64,000 bases of DNA. Source: Achaetomium macrosporum. Taxonomy: Eukaryota; Ascomycota; Sordariomycetes; Sordariales; Chaetomiaceae. The first letter of the stretch is position 1. Every line of letters begins with the position of its first letter. The stretch lies in NCBI GenBank assembly GCA_033296875.1, contig MU860063.1, forward strand, positions 1 through 64,000. Direction: 5' to 3'. The position numbers and the translations under genes were made by a program. This document shows positions 10,256 to 21,693 of this stretch, one piece after another. The notes beneath the pieces were generated by a model. It saw nothing but the letters and a program-made list of their open reading frames with translations, searched no databases and was not told the origin of the DNA.

Positions 10256-12351
10256 CTAAGTCCTCACATCCGGTTCATCCCGGCCAACGAACTCCTTGAA
10301 CTTCAGGAGCTCCGTCGCCATCTTGATCTCGGGTGCAAGGAAGTCCTGGGCGTCCATATCATAAGTGGCAGGGTCGCTGCTGTGTTGTTCGATGTACAGG
10401 CGGATGGTCGCGCCTGACGAGCCGGTTCCCGAGAGTCGGACGACGATACGGCTGCCAGAAGAGAAGCAAGCGTAAAGGCCCTGATTTGACGATACAGAGC
10501 CGTCCAGATCGGTGTAAGAGAAGTTGCCTGCCTTGGTCACGGTGCGATCTAACGAAAAACAAAAAGGGAAGGTTAGTAACGGCTGACGAAGGACAACTGC
10601 ATACACAGGACAACCTCCCAGCTCATATGGAGAGGGGAGGCGGGGAGGCGGAGATCGTGGCCCACTCGAAGGCCTTGGATCTATACATACCTCCGACTTT
10701 GCTGCCGACGAAGTTCGGATCGGCCACCAGATCCTTCAAAACGCCGACGACCTTGTTGGCACCCTCCGCGTCGACATTCTCGTAGTCATAGCGGGTGAAG
10801 AATGTTCGGCCATACTCGGTCCAGAAATCCTTCTGGATCTGCTTGATGCTTGGCGTAACGCCCGGATTAGCCATGCCCAAGCCAGCGATGATGTTGAGCC
10901 AGGCTACAATGGCCCAGAGGCCGTCCTTCTCCCGGATGTGGTTGCTGCCGGTACCGAAAGACTCCTCTCCACAGATGGACAGCTTGTTGGCATCGAACAG
11001 AGCACAGAAGAACTTCCACCCCGTCGGCACTTCGTAGCAGTCAAGGCCCTGCTTCTTGGCTACCAGGTCAACAGCACCTGACGTGGGCATGCTACGAGCC
11101 AAGCCGTAGACTCCGTTCTTCTTGAAGTAGGGAATCAGCTTGGCATGGTGCGCGATGATGGCGAGACTGTCGCCGGGCGAGACGAACGCTCCGGCACCGT
11201 AGATCATGTTACGGTCACCGTCACCGTCGGAGGCGGCGCCGAAGGGGATCTTCTTCTTCTCAACCACCTCAACGAGATCATGCGCGTACGTGAGGTTCGG
11301 GTCCGGGTGGCCGCCGTTGAAGTCGGGCGACGGCTCGCAATTCTGGGTCGACTCGGGCCCCAGGCCGAGCTCCTTCTCGAAGATAGCCTTGCCATACGGC
11401 CCGGTAACGCCAGACAGGCCATCAAAGAGAACCTTGAAATCGGTGTGGGTGGCGAAAAATTTCTTGATCAGGTCGAAATCGAAGATATCCTTGAGCATCT
11501 CAACATAGTCGGCCGTGCTATCCACCACCTCGACCTCGAGGTTTCCATATGTCTTGGTGCCAATGCTAGAGATATCGATGTCGGGGATGTTTGCGATCTT
11601 GTACGACTTCAGCGTCTTGGAAGTCTCGAAGATCTTGTTGGTGACGGATTCGGGCGCAGGGCCGCCGTTCGCAAGGTTGTACTTGATACCGAAATCGTTT
11701 TGAGGTCCTACACCAGCGGATTAGACACTGCAGTCTAGCAAACCAGTAAGGACAGAAGGTCACTTGCCTCCGGGGTTGTGGCTGGCAGTTAGGAGAATAC
11801 CGCCGGTGGCCTTGCGCTTGCGGATGACATGGCTAGCGGCGGGCGTCGACAGGATGCCATTCTGGCCGATCAACAACTTCTTCACGCCGTACGCCACACC
11901 AATCTTGGCGATAAGCTGGATGACTTCGGGGTTCCAGAACCGCCCATCGCCGCCAATGACCAGGAAGGCACCTGGAACAGACTACTGGTGAGCTTCTTCG
12001 CGTCGTACAACATAAGATGCCGGGTAGTCGGCCCAGGTCTGTGGGCCAGCCTCTCTCTCTCACCTTCTGCGCCCTCAGGGATGGACAGGAGGATGCTTGT
12101 AACAAAAGACTCGCTGTAATGAGGCTGCTGAAAGACCGTGACCTTCTTGCGCAGGCCGGATCTAGGAGGTGGAAGCGCCGTGTCAGCATTGCCACATTCC
12201 AGGAGCGTAGATGGTGGTAGATTGGTGGTGGATGCAGTAGGCAGCTCGAGCAGCTTCAGGGGCGGGGTGGTGCGGGGACGGGGTCAACGGTGACATACGT
12301 GCCAGGCTTTTGGTCCGTAAAAGGCGTGAAGTCGACTGTCTTGACGTCCAT
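10256..12351 (-). CDS. pgm2: Phosphoglucomutase
   Basis: Five exons (12351-12299, 12161-12064, 11971-11768, 11707-10691, 10548-10256) give 554 aa, the usual length. It interconverts glucose-1-phosphate and glucose-6-phosphate in the cytosol. The phosphoserine loop TASHNPGG has Ser114; the Mg-binding loop SDGDGDR is near residue 280; the sugar-binding GEESFGTGSNHIREKDG and the C-terminal phosphate loop RLSGTGSSGATIR are intact. The Gly118/119 pair of SHNPGG spans intron 3, whose donor is GC (GGAG then gcaagt) rather than GT; no GT in the vicinity restores the frame, so this 60-nt intron is GC-AG. The other introns are GT-AG. Confidence 0.96.
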
Positions 12352-13171
12352 CTCGTATCAATGCGTCGGCTGAGATCAAGGTTCTCGGGTCAGATGTCGA
12401 AGGTGAAACTCTGGAAGACGATAGTTTACGGCCGGTAGCTGTGTGGGACGGGGGGATGAGAGGCAAGAGCGGTGCTGTCTTGAGCCTTGTTGTTCCAGGG
12501 TGCAACTAAGTGGCCCCACCAACCGCAACCTGACGCTTCTCAACGCTTCTTCTGTCTGCGGCGTGTTGCGGCGCTTGCTGGTCTCCCCAGTGTCAGTACC
12601 CAAGCGGGTGGTGCATGAAGTTCAGGCTCTTATTGGAGGGCCATCTAAGTAGGTGCGTGTAGGTGTCGAAGGAGTCTTTTTGCGGCACATTTGGACCTTC
12701 CGCTGCCTATCCGTCCTAAGACTTAGACTTCTATACATAGGAATACGTAGCATTTCCACAAGCTATTGCTTGTTCTTCAATAGTTCCATCTGATCCGTAT
12801 CCGCATCGCAGTAACTAAGCACCTACGTCGTGTGTACCATGTGCTGTCTCGGTGTATGCAGAAGGTTCAATCCAGTTTGGTGTTTGCCAAGGTTTAAGTG
12901 GGGAGCGACTAATTAAACGGTGATGTCATCGACGGTACCAGCCCCCGATGTCCATGTCCGCACAACAATCCATCAGGAACAATCAAATCACCCGGTATAA
13001 GGGTTCTCACAGTCTTGAGCTACGCCCTACCATCAGGAGCAGGCGAGCTGCATCGATGCTGGTGAAGACATGATAAAAAACGAGGAGCAGTCGTGATTTG
13101 TGGATTGGTTGTGATGATTATGCTGTATTTGCCGGTGAGCGGCCCAGGTCTGAGGAATCGGCGGCAAACCC
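12352..13171. other. Intergenic; 5' region of phosphoglucomutase
   Basis: Promoter side of phosphoglucomutase and 3' flank of the next minus-strand gene. No gene or RNA recognised. Confidence 0.6.
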
Positions 13172-15319
13172 CTATGTAGAGGCAGCAACCGTAGGCTCGA
13201 TCTCTGATGTTTCGGAAGAAGCTGACCTCACGGAAAACAGCTCCTTGAACCTCTTGGCCGCTAAGGCGGATGCGGAGTCAGCATCCCATGGCACAAGGGA
13301 GGAAGGGGGAGAAAGTGGCTAATCCTAAACAACCTAACAGGCATCCATCCAATGTTGGGCCTGGACCGCGTTCACATACATACCTTCCTCTCTGTCGAAG
13401 TAGATCTCGAAGGCGCCTGATTTATTCTGGCGCATGTTTTCCTGCCGGTACGTGCTACAGAACACATAGAGCTGGACATCCTTTAGCCAGACACGATGTC
13501 GAGAACGCCGACTGAGCCACGTTGGAGACTGGGACTGGTGGGTGACTGGTGAACGGCGTGATTAGTATTCAAGCTAAATTGACAAAGAAGAGGAAAGGAC
13601 AACACGGCGGAGACGGTAAACTTGCCAAAGGCTGTCCAAACTGGACACTGTCTCAGCTCGCCTTCCCATACGGCAGCATGCAGGCGCAAGCCCCTGGTTT
13701 GTATGTCCTCGTACACGATGAGGGAATGTTTGAAGCCGTCATCAATGATTTGGCTGGCCAGTTTCGACTCGTTAGGCTTCTAGCCGGCGTGGGCGGCGAA
13801 GGTAGATGAAGAGGATGCTAACGTACGCCTGGAACAACCTTTTCTCTCTGTGTAGCTTGAACTCGTTCGGATGGATCTGGACGGTCAACAGGTTGCGTGC
13901 TTTCAGGGCGACAAATGTGCAATAAAAGAGCACCATCTCTGGCCCTCGTCAGCTGGTTGCGGGGAGCATCGCAAGACTAGACCTGGGCCTACCTTCCCAT
14001 GTCAGAAAGTATAATGCTGCCCAGAGCTTGCTGCACTGCTCCGAGCGGCTCCATCTCTTCAGCTGTAGCGCGCTTCCTTCGCGTTCGATGCACAGCTCAT
14101 GGGCGCCGAACATGGAGTACCACGGAGCGTCGTCCTGTATGGTTCTCATCAAAAAGTAGGGGCACTGATCGACAGAGCTCAGGAAGACCACGATGGAGAT
14201 CCTGTCGTTGTCGAACGGTCTGTTGTACCAAGCCATCAGACACCGTGGCGCACTCCTCTTCGCGTTGATGATAGCAAACTGACACAGCGGCAGCGGACCG
14301 GGACAAGCTGTGGGCTTCAAGTCTGCAAGTTTCTAGCGAGGACTTACCGCCTGAAGAGGACCTTGGAATCTTGCGGTACGCTTAGATGACCCCATGGGTA
14401 GAATGGGCCGAACGACTTGGACCTAGGACGACATTAGTGCTGGTTCCAATCCGATTGCATGTAGAACAGGTAAGTATTCACGATCTCAGATGCTTTAACG
14501 CTGTCCGTGACGGAAGGGGGAGAGAGAATATCTGCTCCGCCCAATGCGAGTTCTGGCAGGGCGTCAGAGAACACCTCGGGGCCACAGGGCGTGGGGAAGC
14601 ACGAACGCGATCTTGCACAACTGCTAGAGACACCAGATCCTGGCGGACCAAAGACGTGCCAACTTGTGCCGGAGGCGGCGCTGTGAAGCCTGTTAGTAGA
14701 CACTACGCTCATCACGGCTCATCAAGCTGTAAGACACTCACGTATTCCCCTCTGCTCACGGAGCGTGACAATCCGCGCGCGGAGCGTCTCGAGCGTGTTC
14801 AGGTCGAAGCTCGGTGACCTAAGCCAACATTAGGATGGTGCTTGCGAGAGCTGCAGTGGGCAAGCAGGCACAATACCTGGTCAGCAGCTGCTTTAGCAGC
14901 GACAGAAAGTGGTTGTAGAGCACGAAGCGTTGCGGCAGTGGGAGGCCGCCGGCTTCCTCAGTCATCTTATTGTACATCTTACGCCATCTTATCTCCCTGG
15001 ACACTGTCTTGTCCTCATAATACGCCGTGATGTCCTTCAAAGTCCGGGACAGGCAGGGCAAGATGACGTTCAAGTAGCTGGCCATGATAGGGACACGTGC
15101 GATGTGAATCTGTGACCGATCGGCGAGGCTGCGAAGGAGCCTGCTTGAGCCGCGTATCTCTCCGGCCAGGGCTATAAGATGGCTATGGAAGGACTCCGAG
15201 AGCGCCGCGCGCAGTTGGTCCAATCCCTGGGCGACCACATCGGCTCGGTCTGCCTCGCGGCAGCAGCCCAAGAGGAGGTGCGTCTCGACTGGGATGCCGA
15301 CGATACCAGGCTGTTCCAT
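13172..15319 (-). CDS. Conserved-looking protein of unknown function, nine exons
   Basis: I reconstructed nine exons (15319-14877, 14818-14742, 14689-14482, 14422-14348, 14219-13993, 13938-13827, 13753-13626, 13545-13384, 13260-13172), keeping one frame throughout to give 506 aa. The N-terminal third is helical (LDQLRAALSESFHSHL, SQIHIARVPIMASYLNVILP, PQRFVLYNHFLSLLKQLLTR). A Pro-rich linker (HWAEQIFSLPLPSRTALKHL) leads to a compact region at about 245-420 with FDNDRISIVVFLSS, HELCIEREGSALQLKRWSRS and LWAALYFLTWEE. The C-terminal part has GLRLHAAVWEGELRQCPVW, a segment after splicing AFVTHQSQSPTWL, then LYVFCSTYRQENMR. Strands and basic loops in the central part suggest a PH-like or similar beta fold, but I cannot name the family. 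Intron 7 (13546-13625) has a GC donor. Similar fungal proteins probably exist; no function is claimed. Confidence 0.82.
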
Positions 15320-17320
15320 CTCTGCTCTTCTCCACGGGCGAGATATGGTTTGAGACTGTGATGTCAGATCGAGGACAACGGGTCACATCGACAGTGCCGG
15401 CCCATTGCGCATCTCTAGCACCATGGTTGTGCCGTTTCCGGTTGAAGTTGTCTCAGGCTATCTTATCGACTCCCGGTTAACTGAATGGTGGTGCTGGTAT
15501 GCTCTCGATGCTGTATCTCTCCTCCACTGGCAGAGGGCGAGGGTGAGTCTTCGAATAGACAAGTGCGCCAGTCCTCGGGATGGTTTCGTTGGCGCACGGG
15601 TATTGAAGCGACGAGGGAGAAGCTTCTAGCCGAAATTCCATGTGTCTCGAAGGAGAAACAAAGTGCACAGCGCATGGTCGGAGGGGAAAGCAGACCACCG
15701 CCGGCCCCAATCGTCACCCGAAGTCTCGGCTTAACCAGCCGAAACCTGACGTTACGTGACCTGCAGCACACTTCCCACGACCGGACGGCCACCCGCGGGG
15801 AGGACACAAGGCGATGGTCTTCAGATAACGGTTCCCTCAAATGTCCGTCGGAGAGAGCACCCGGAGATTGGGCAGGCCCAACGAACTCGAGGACGGCACT
15901 CTCTTGTTGGCGGGGATGTTGCACGCAGCGACGAACGGGACATCCTGCAAATCAGCCGCAGGGTGTGAGCATGGCCGCCGTTTGAAACGTCGAATGGAAG
16001 GTGCAGCCAACGCAGCAAGCGCGGGGTGGCAGCAGGGAGTCAGAGACTGCCACGAAGCCAGTCCAATTGTCCCCGCTGCAAATACCTAGCACCAAACCCG
16101 TGCGTTCCGTGCATTAGGACGGGCGTCACTTTGGCTCGAGAGCGAATCCGGGGACGATGGAACCAATCGAGTGACAAGGTGCATGATGGATTCTGCAGCT
16201 TTGAGTCGTGCCCATCGACAGTAGATCGAGATATGTACTGTGCAGTACAATCGATATGTACCTACCAAGGCAAGGGTCAAAATTTAATTGTTGCTGCTAT
16301 CGTATCTCGTCACCAGCCTCAAACGGTCGTGGTACATACCACTGGTCTAGTCAGCCGGTCAGCGATGCAAGGAAGAAGAAACAAACCAACAAGACCGACC
16401 TAGGTGAGATAGATGATGGGGTTCATACCTAAATTACGAGAAGCTCGGGAGCCAATTGGGCAGCAATACCAACAATGACCACTGGCCTCCTGCTACCTCC
16501 CTCCAACTGGATTTAGCCACTAGCTAGACAAGGTTGCTGGGTGACGAGCAGTCCTCTGTTATGAAAATTGAGCAGAGGCGATATAAATCCGCCTTGTTTC
16601 GGCTTGTGCCGCTGTGTCTGTGTTCGAGTTCAACTGCTCGAAGATTGGGCGGGACACCGGTACGAGCTTGAAGAGCCTGTCAAGGAGCGGCGCGCTGGGT
16701 TGAATGGAACCCAGGGAGAGCCGAGGATCTCACGATGTATGCACTGAAACCTGGGACGCACTGGGCCCAGGAGGTGGAGGGATGAAGCCAGTTCAGCAAA
16801 TTGTAACTTCGTCAAATTGAATTGTCTGTCACACGGGGACAGACGGGAGCTCTGAGGCAGCGCCCACTTACACCCAGCATTGAATCCGGGACTCGTAGAC
16901 AGCAAACGAAGCGAGTGGCGCCCCAAAGGGTAACCCGCTAGATCGTTTGTGTCCTGTTGTTGAAAACAGATCAAATCTGCCCCACAGCCCCTGATGTGAC
17001 TGGATGCGAGGAAATGTTTCTCTGTTATACATGTCGTAGAGTACGCGCCGCAACCTCTTGCTAGAATGGATTAATCATCATCCATGCCAAAGGAATCCTG
17101 CCTTCCAGTTTCCTCTCATCATAGCAACCCTCGCGCGAACCATGCCCGAAAAAAAAAAAGAGAACAAGCACTGAAAGCCATTTGCCGTGCCCCCAAGCAA
17201 CACCGTCCGTCCCAAAAGATACAACGATAAGGAAGCCTTATGCTAATGACATTGCCGTGCCTGGCTGCATGTCATTCCATCAAGACTGGCTGCCCGCAAT
17301 GACTTGGAAAGAGAGTGCGA
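15320..17320. other. Gene-poor 2-kb intergenic region
   Basis: Promoter side of the nine-exon gene and 3' side of NHP6. Open frames here (for example 15485-15985 plus) show no domain, hydrophobic pattern or splice support. A poly-A run occurs at 17150-17159. No RNA gene recognised. Confidence 0.55.
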
Positions 17321-17796
17321 CTAAGAGGACTCTTCTTCGTCGCCGTCGGCCTGGGCCTGCTCACAAAATATTAGATGTAAAGTACCGTGAGAAGTCCAAG
17401 ATAGGGAAACTCACATTGTATGCTTGCTTCTCGTCCTCATACCGCTTCTTGTCGGCGGCAGCCTTGGCCTCATAGGGAGCCCTCTGCTTATCGCTGAGAG
17501 CCTTCCACCGCTCACCCAAGATCTTGCCGACCTGGCCAAATGAGACGCCGGGATTTTCCTCACGCACGTTCTCCCGTTGCTCATTGGCAAAGAACATGTA
17601 GGCCGAGAGACCTCTCTTGGGTGCGTTGGGGTCTGGGATGACTGGTAAGCCTTTGACCGTGAATTGACGACTCGAGACACATCAAACACGCCATAGGACC
17701 TAGAACAAGGATCTGGCTCGGGACGAAATGCCACTTACCCTTCTTGCCCCGCCGTTTCTCTACCTTGCCGGACTTGCCCTTAGCCGCCTTAGGCAT
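17321..17796 (-). CDS. nhp6: Non-histone chromosomal protein 6, HMG box
   Basis: Three exons (17796-17739, 17632-17415, 17356-17321) give 103 aa, typical for the fungal protein. A Lys-rich N-terminus (PKAAKGKSGKVEKRRGKKG) precedes one HMG box starting DPNAPKRGLSAYMFFANEQR and ending ADKKRYEDEKQAYN; the tail is acidic (ADGDEEESS). NHP6 bends DNA without sequence preference and helps the FACT complex and transcription initiation. Introns are 106 and 58 nt, GT-AG. A good splice acceptor 10 bases before the ATG suggests an additional intron in the 5' UTR. Confidence 0.97.
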
Positions 17797-17805
17797 GGTG
17801 ATGGA

Positions 17806-18111
17806 CTGAAGAAAGTGAGAGTTAGCAACAGTGTTTGGAAAATGATGCAGAGTCGCGGAGTCAATGCGTCGGGTTGGGAGTGCATTTAGTGGGGGACGAT
17901 GGCGCGACGGCGCACGCGTTGCGCGTTGCGAAGTGCCGGACCCTGGAATTGGTAAAACAACATAAGAGGTGGAAGAGCGACGCAGCTCTAGTTGCATGCC
18001 GTGCATTGCTTGGCGCCGTCAAAGTCGCAAATGGAATTGCGGCCGACGACCAGGTGAAAATGCAATCCGAAGCTTAGAATACACCAAAGGGAGTTTAACT
18101 GAGGAACTTAC
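17806..18111 (-). other. Candidate 5' UTR intron of nhp6
   Basis: On the minus strand a strong donor (ATAT then gtaagt) at 18111 and an acceptor at 17806 preceded by a GCTAAC branch site and a pyrimidine tract lie just upstream of the start codon. Leader introns are common in highly expressed fungal genes. No protein similarity can test this; transcript reads would. Confidence 0.55.
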
Positions 18112-19967
18112 ATATTGTTGTGGGGATGGGATGTGGGTTGTGATGTTCTGGTAGCCTTCACGGCCGGTTAGCAATCGACGCGACAGTTGTCTTGATTCGA
18201 GATGCGCGGTCTGGGGAGCTCAGGGCGAGGAGGAATGAGCTTGGGAGGCGAGCTCTGAGTGGAGAGCACACGAAGGCGAGGACCAACTCCTGGATACTGA
18301 CGGCAGAGAGCTTGGAGCAACTGGGCGCTGACGAAAATACGCGCCAATGGAAAAGCGTAATGCCAATTGGGACCAGAAGACGAGTACTCGAAAATGTGCT
18401 GAGAAATGCAGAGAGTGAAAGTACTCACTGGGTTGGCTATGTGGAGGCCGGATATGATGCTGTCCAACTGCGCTGTGGTTTTGTATGGGAGAAGAGGAGG
18501 GAGATTTGCAGAGGGCGATGGGGGGACGCTCTCGCTCGTATTTTACTATGGGCGGCTGATTGAATGAGGGGGGGCGGGGGTCCCTCCTTCCTGGCTGGGC
18601 TCATAACAAAAAAAGCTGCAGCACTGGCTGATTTTTTTGGCCGCGAATTTTGAGGGGGCGAGGGCACCACCGCACTGCGTCCCGATTGCTTGGTCTCTCT
18701 GCTACTACGCACAGACCAGCACCAAGTACAGTATACATGTATCATTGCATTGCTAGACTATGCGTCGCTGTACCTACTACATATGGTGAGCCCTTGAACA
18801 CATTCCAGATGTTCCTGCCACCTCTGCTGGGGATAGCATCTTCGGGTCCCTCCAACCTTGAAAATACCATTAGCTATCGCTTTCTTGAAATTTAGGCTCA
18901 CTGTTCTAACTGCCAGGACTGCTGGTATTTGCCGACTCCTGCGCGCTGAGTTTCTAGGAGGTTCGTAAGTAGGATTGCAAAGGCCCAGGGCCGTACTGTC
19001 CAGTTACAGGAGTCGCCTACCTGATCTACGGGAGGGATGCCTAAAGTCTACCTTACAGGCTGAGCAGATCCATCCCTCTGCTGAACGGATGCGTAAGAGC
19101 AAGAAGGCGTCTCTACCTGATAGAGCCTCAAAAGACGAACGTCACTAACCTACCTGTCTCTACCTCGGATCCAGTGCTAGCGGACTACCGCGGCACGTAG
19201 AAAGAGGTCCTGGGCTTTGTCATAGAAAGTCCGCATCATCTGATGTACCCCCTAATATTAAGATGCTTTCAAGAGAAAAACCTGTAATGCTTTATGATGA
19301 GACACTGCTAATGAGGTGTCTGAGGGACGAAAGTGTGTGGAGGTTAGGAGCCTGCTCTAGCGTTCGACAAAGGTTTTGGTGTTTTCTTGCTCTTTCTCAG
19401 TACCAAGCTGCCCTTTTCACGCCAAGTATGGACGTGTACCGCGTACAAATCAAGGCTGCTCACACAGTATCTCCAGGTGGTATGGGCATGTCCGTGCCTC
19501 TCTCCCTTCGGGTTGGCTGGCTCGTCAATCACACCCTTTCTGTGCGCGGTGTCACACGATGCCACACCCCAGGCAAGCAGCACCTCCCCGTGTTCCTTCC
19601 ATTCTTTCCGGCAATCTCAGGTACCTTTACCCAAGCCCCGAGTGAGCCACTCGCCGAAACCGCGACGCGTTGGCTGTTACACCCCAGCCCAACCCCGAAT
19701 CCTCGCACGTGACACGGCGTCATCTCCAAGGAGCTCCGTCAACCATTGACGTCTTAGATGGAGCTTTGAGTCCTTGACGCGATGATGTGCGGGGTGTTGG
19801 CCAGTGCACTTTTGGCTGTCGGACTATCCCTGGTCCTGAACCCGAAGATCTTGTCCCGCAAGCTTTCCACCCTGTAGCCGTCCAATGCGCCCGAATTTTT
19901 GTGATGAAGGTAGGTAGTACTTGGTATAGCGAAGGGTTCGGATAGTTTAGATATCCTTAACGTGCTG
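18112..19967. other. Gene-poor intergenic region
   Basis: Contains the promoter side of nhp6 (purine-rich on the plus strand around 18480-18590) and then about 1.3 kb with no supported gene. The longest plus frame (19263-19712) has no recognisable domain and no clear splice partners. Confidence 0.55.
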
Positions 19968-20786
19968 TCATTCTGGCGGGTCAAGCACCAGATCTCTTAG
20001 GCGCTCGTCCCGGACCCATTCGATTCCACTTCCGGCTACGATAGCACTCGCCGCCCCCTTCATTATCTTCCATCTGTGGCGGCTGGACTTCACTTGGCTT
20101 TCCAGAACGGCTACTTCCTCCCTGAACCTGCTACTGCCAAGATCCTTCAATTCCTGACCGTGGGCTTGCCCAGCCAGTCGCAATACTTCTGAGGCCAGCT
20201 CCGTGTTTCGCTGAGCGGTACGGAGATTCTCAACTTCAAGCTGCGCGAGACGATCTCTAGCTGTCTCCAATTCTGAACACAGCGTGGCTGCTTTGGTTGC
20301 AGCTACATCTCGCTGTTCAGCGTAGGGCAACAGGTCGCTTTACGTTTCAGGCCGTCAGCACTCCAAGTCTTGGATTGCCGATCGTCAGGATGGGTCTGTA
20401 TTTACCGTTCAACAGGTGACGCATGAGTGGCGTGGTGAACCGCATTCAGGGTCGGGTGGACTGCCACCACGTTTTCCACAACACTGTCGCGCAAAGCTAG
20501 GATGGCCTTTGCCTCTAAAAGCCGTGCCTGGTCGTCGGCCAACGGGTGCTCAGTGTCTTGCGAGACATCAGTCGCTAAGGGACTGTTAGCACCAAGCGTC
20601 GATGCTCTGATGGTAAACAGAATTGAACGAATTCGGGAGGATCCGACCTTCTGCATGATGACCCTGCTGCGATTTAAAAAGGGCAAGCTCGAGTTGAAGC
20701 TGTAGTAGTTCGTCATACAGAGCTAAAATATCGCTCTCGGTTTCCGTCAAGGGCGGCAAAGTCGGAGGAGAGGTGGGTGAAGCCAT
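19968..20786 (-). CDS. CENP-H-like inner kinetochore protein
   Basis: Three exons (20786-20663, 20574-20406, 20337-19968) give 220 aa. The N-terminal half is coiled coil (TESDILALYDELLQLQLELALFKSQQ), the middle holds EAKAILALRDSVVENVVAVHPTL and the C-terminus has IMKGAASAIVAGSGIEWVRD followed by RLRDLVLDPPE, which resembles the conserved C-terminal end of fungal CENP-H proteins. CENP-H (Fta3 in fission yeast, Mcm16 in budding yeast) is part of the constitutive centromere-associated network. The first donor is ambiguous (20663 or 20648; both keep frame). It is divergent from ATG11 across about 900 bp. I recognise the C-terminal motif; the exact orthology should be checked. Confidence 0.78.
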
Positions 20787-21693
20787 GCTGCCAGTGGCCT
20801 ATGGTCGCAAGACTGGCGAATTCAGTGGGCATTGAGATGACGCTTTGTTTTTCAGCTCTCCCAGCGGTGTCTCAAGCCAAAGGGTATCAAGATTCAAACC
20901 TACTGTGGTAGTCCGTAGGTACTTAACAAAAGCAAAGCATGGGGCAGCAGATCGGTACGCTTCGTGTGAGCTCGGAGCAGCGCTTCGCTGCTGGGATCTC
21001 GCACGGTACAGTACGTATGCAGTAACCGAGATCAATAACACCGTGGCAGTACGCAGCTGCGAAGCTTGGGCCAGTACTTATTCGCTGATCTTGGCAGCGA
21101 AGAGCAGGCGCAGAGGACTGCAAAAACAGAGATTTGAGGTTGAACTTTGAGGGCGACTGCTAGTATGGCTGGTTAACTATCCAGATCTATTTCTATCTCT
21201 ATAGGCGATGTTCTCCGGCGAGTTGGGGCCCCGCACACAGACAGGAGCCCAGCTGGGGCGGTACGTTGCTTGTCGAAGATGCCTGTAGTCCAAACACAGT
21301 GCGTATAACATGCTGTGGAATGGGCCCGTCACAAGGCGGCCTGTGGTCATTTCGCGTGTCCATGTGCCTCAGTACCTTAGCTCAACCCAGACGCAACAGC
21401 AGACCGGAGGGTCGCCTGTCCTTGTGCTCCCCCCCAGCAATCCCTAATATCAATCTAGACCCAACCTGACTCTTCGAGTCTTCTGCGTCCTCATCCTTAT
21501 CACTTGTTCCTGCATGACTGGGTTGGGCGCTGAAGGAGGACGAACTGTCCATGGTGCCGAGACAAGGTCGGAAGGCGCGGGCGAAGACGCAGGTCGACAA
21601 CCTCTGAACTCCTTCATCCACTGTTTTGGCTCGGATGCTGGCTCAATCCTCGCTCAGCCGGACGCTATCTGATCCTCCGAGGTATGCTCGGAC
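20787..21693. other. Divergent promoter region
   Basis: Between the CENP-H-like gene and ATG11. No gene supported; a short (CTAT)-rich segment lies around 21190. Confidence 0.55.

Noticed and set aside
15485..15985. 166-aa plus-strand ORF upstream of the nine-exon gene
   Set aside because: Composition is random-looking, with no domain, conserved motif or splice partners.
19263..19712. 149-aa plus-strand ORF
   Set aside because: No recognisable domain; lies in a gene-poor stretch and overlaps equally long frames on both strands.
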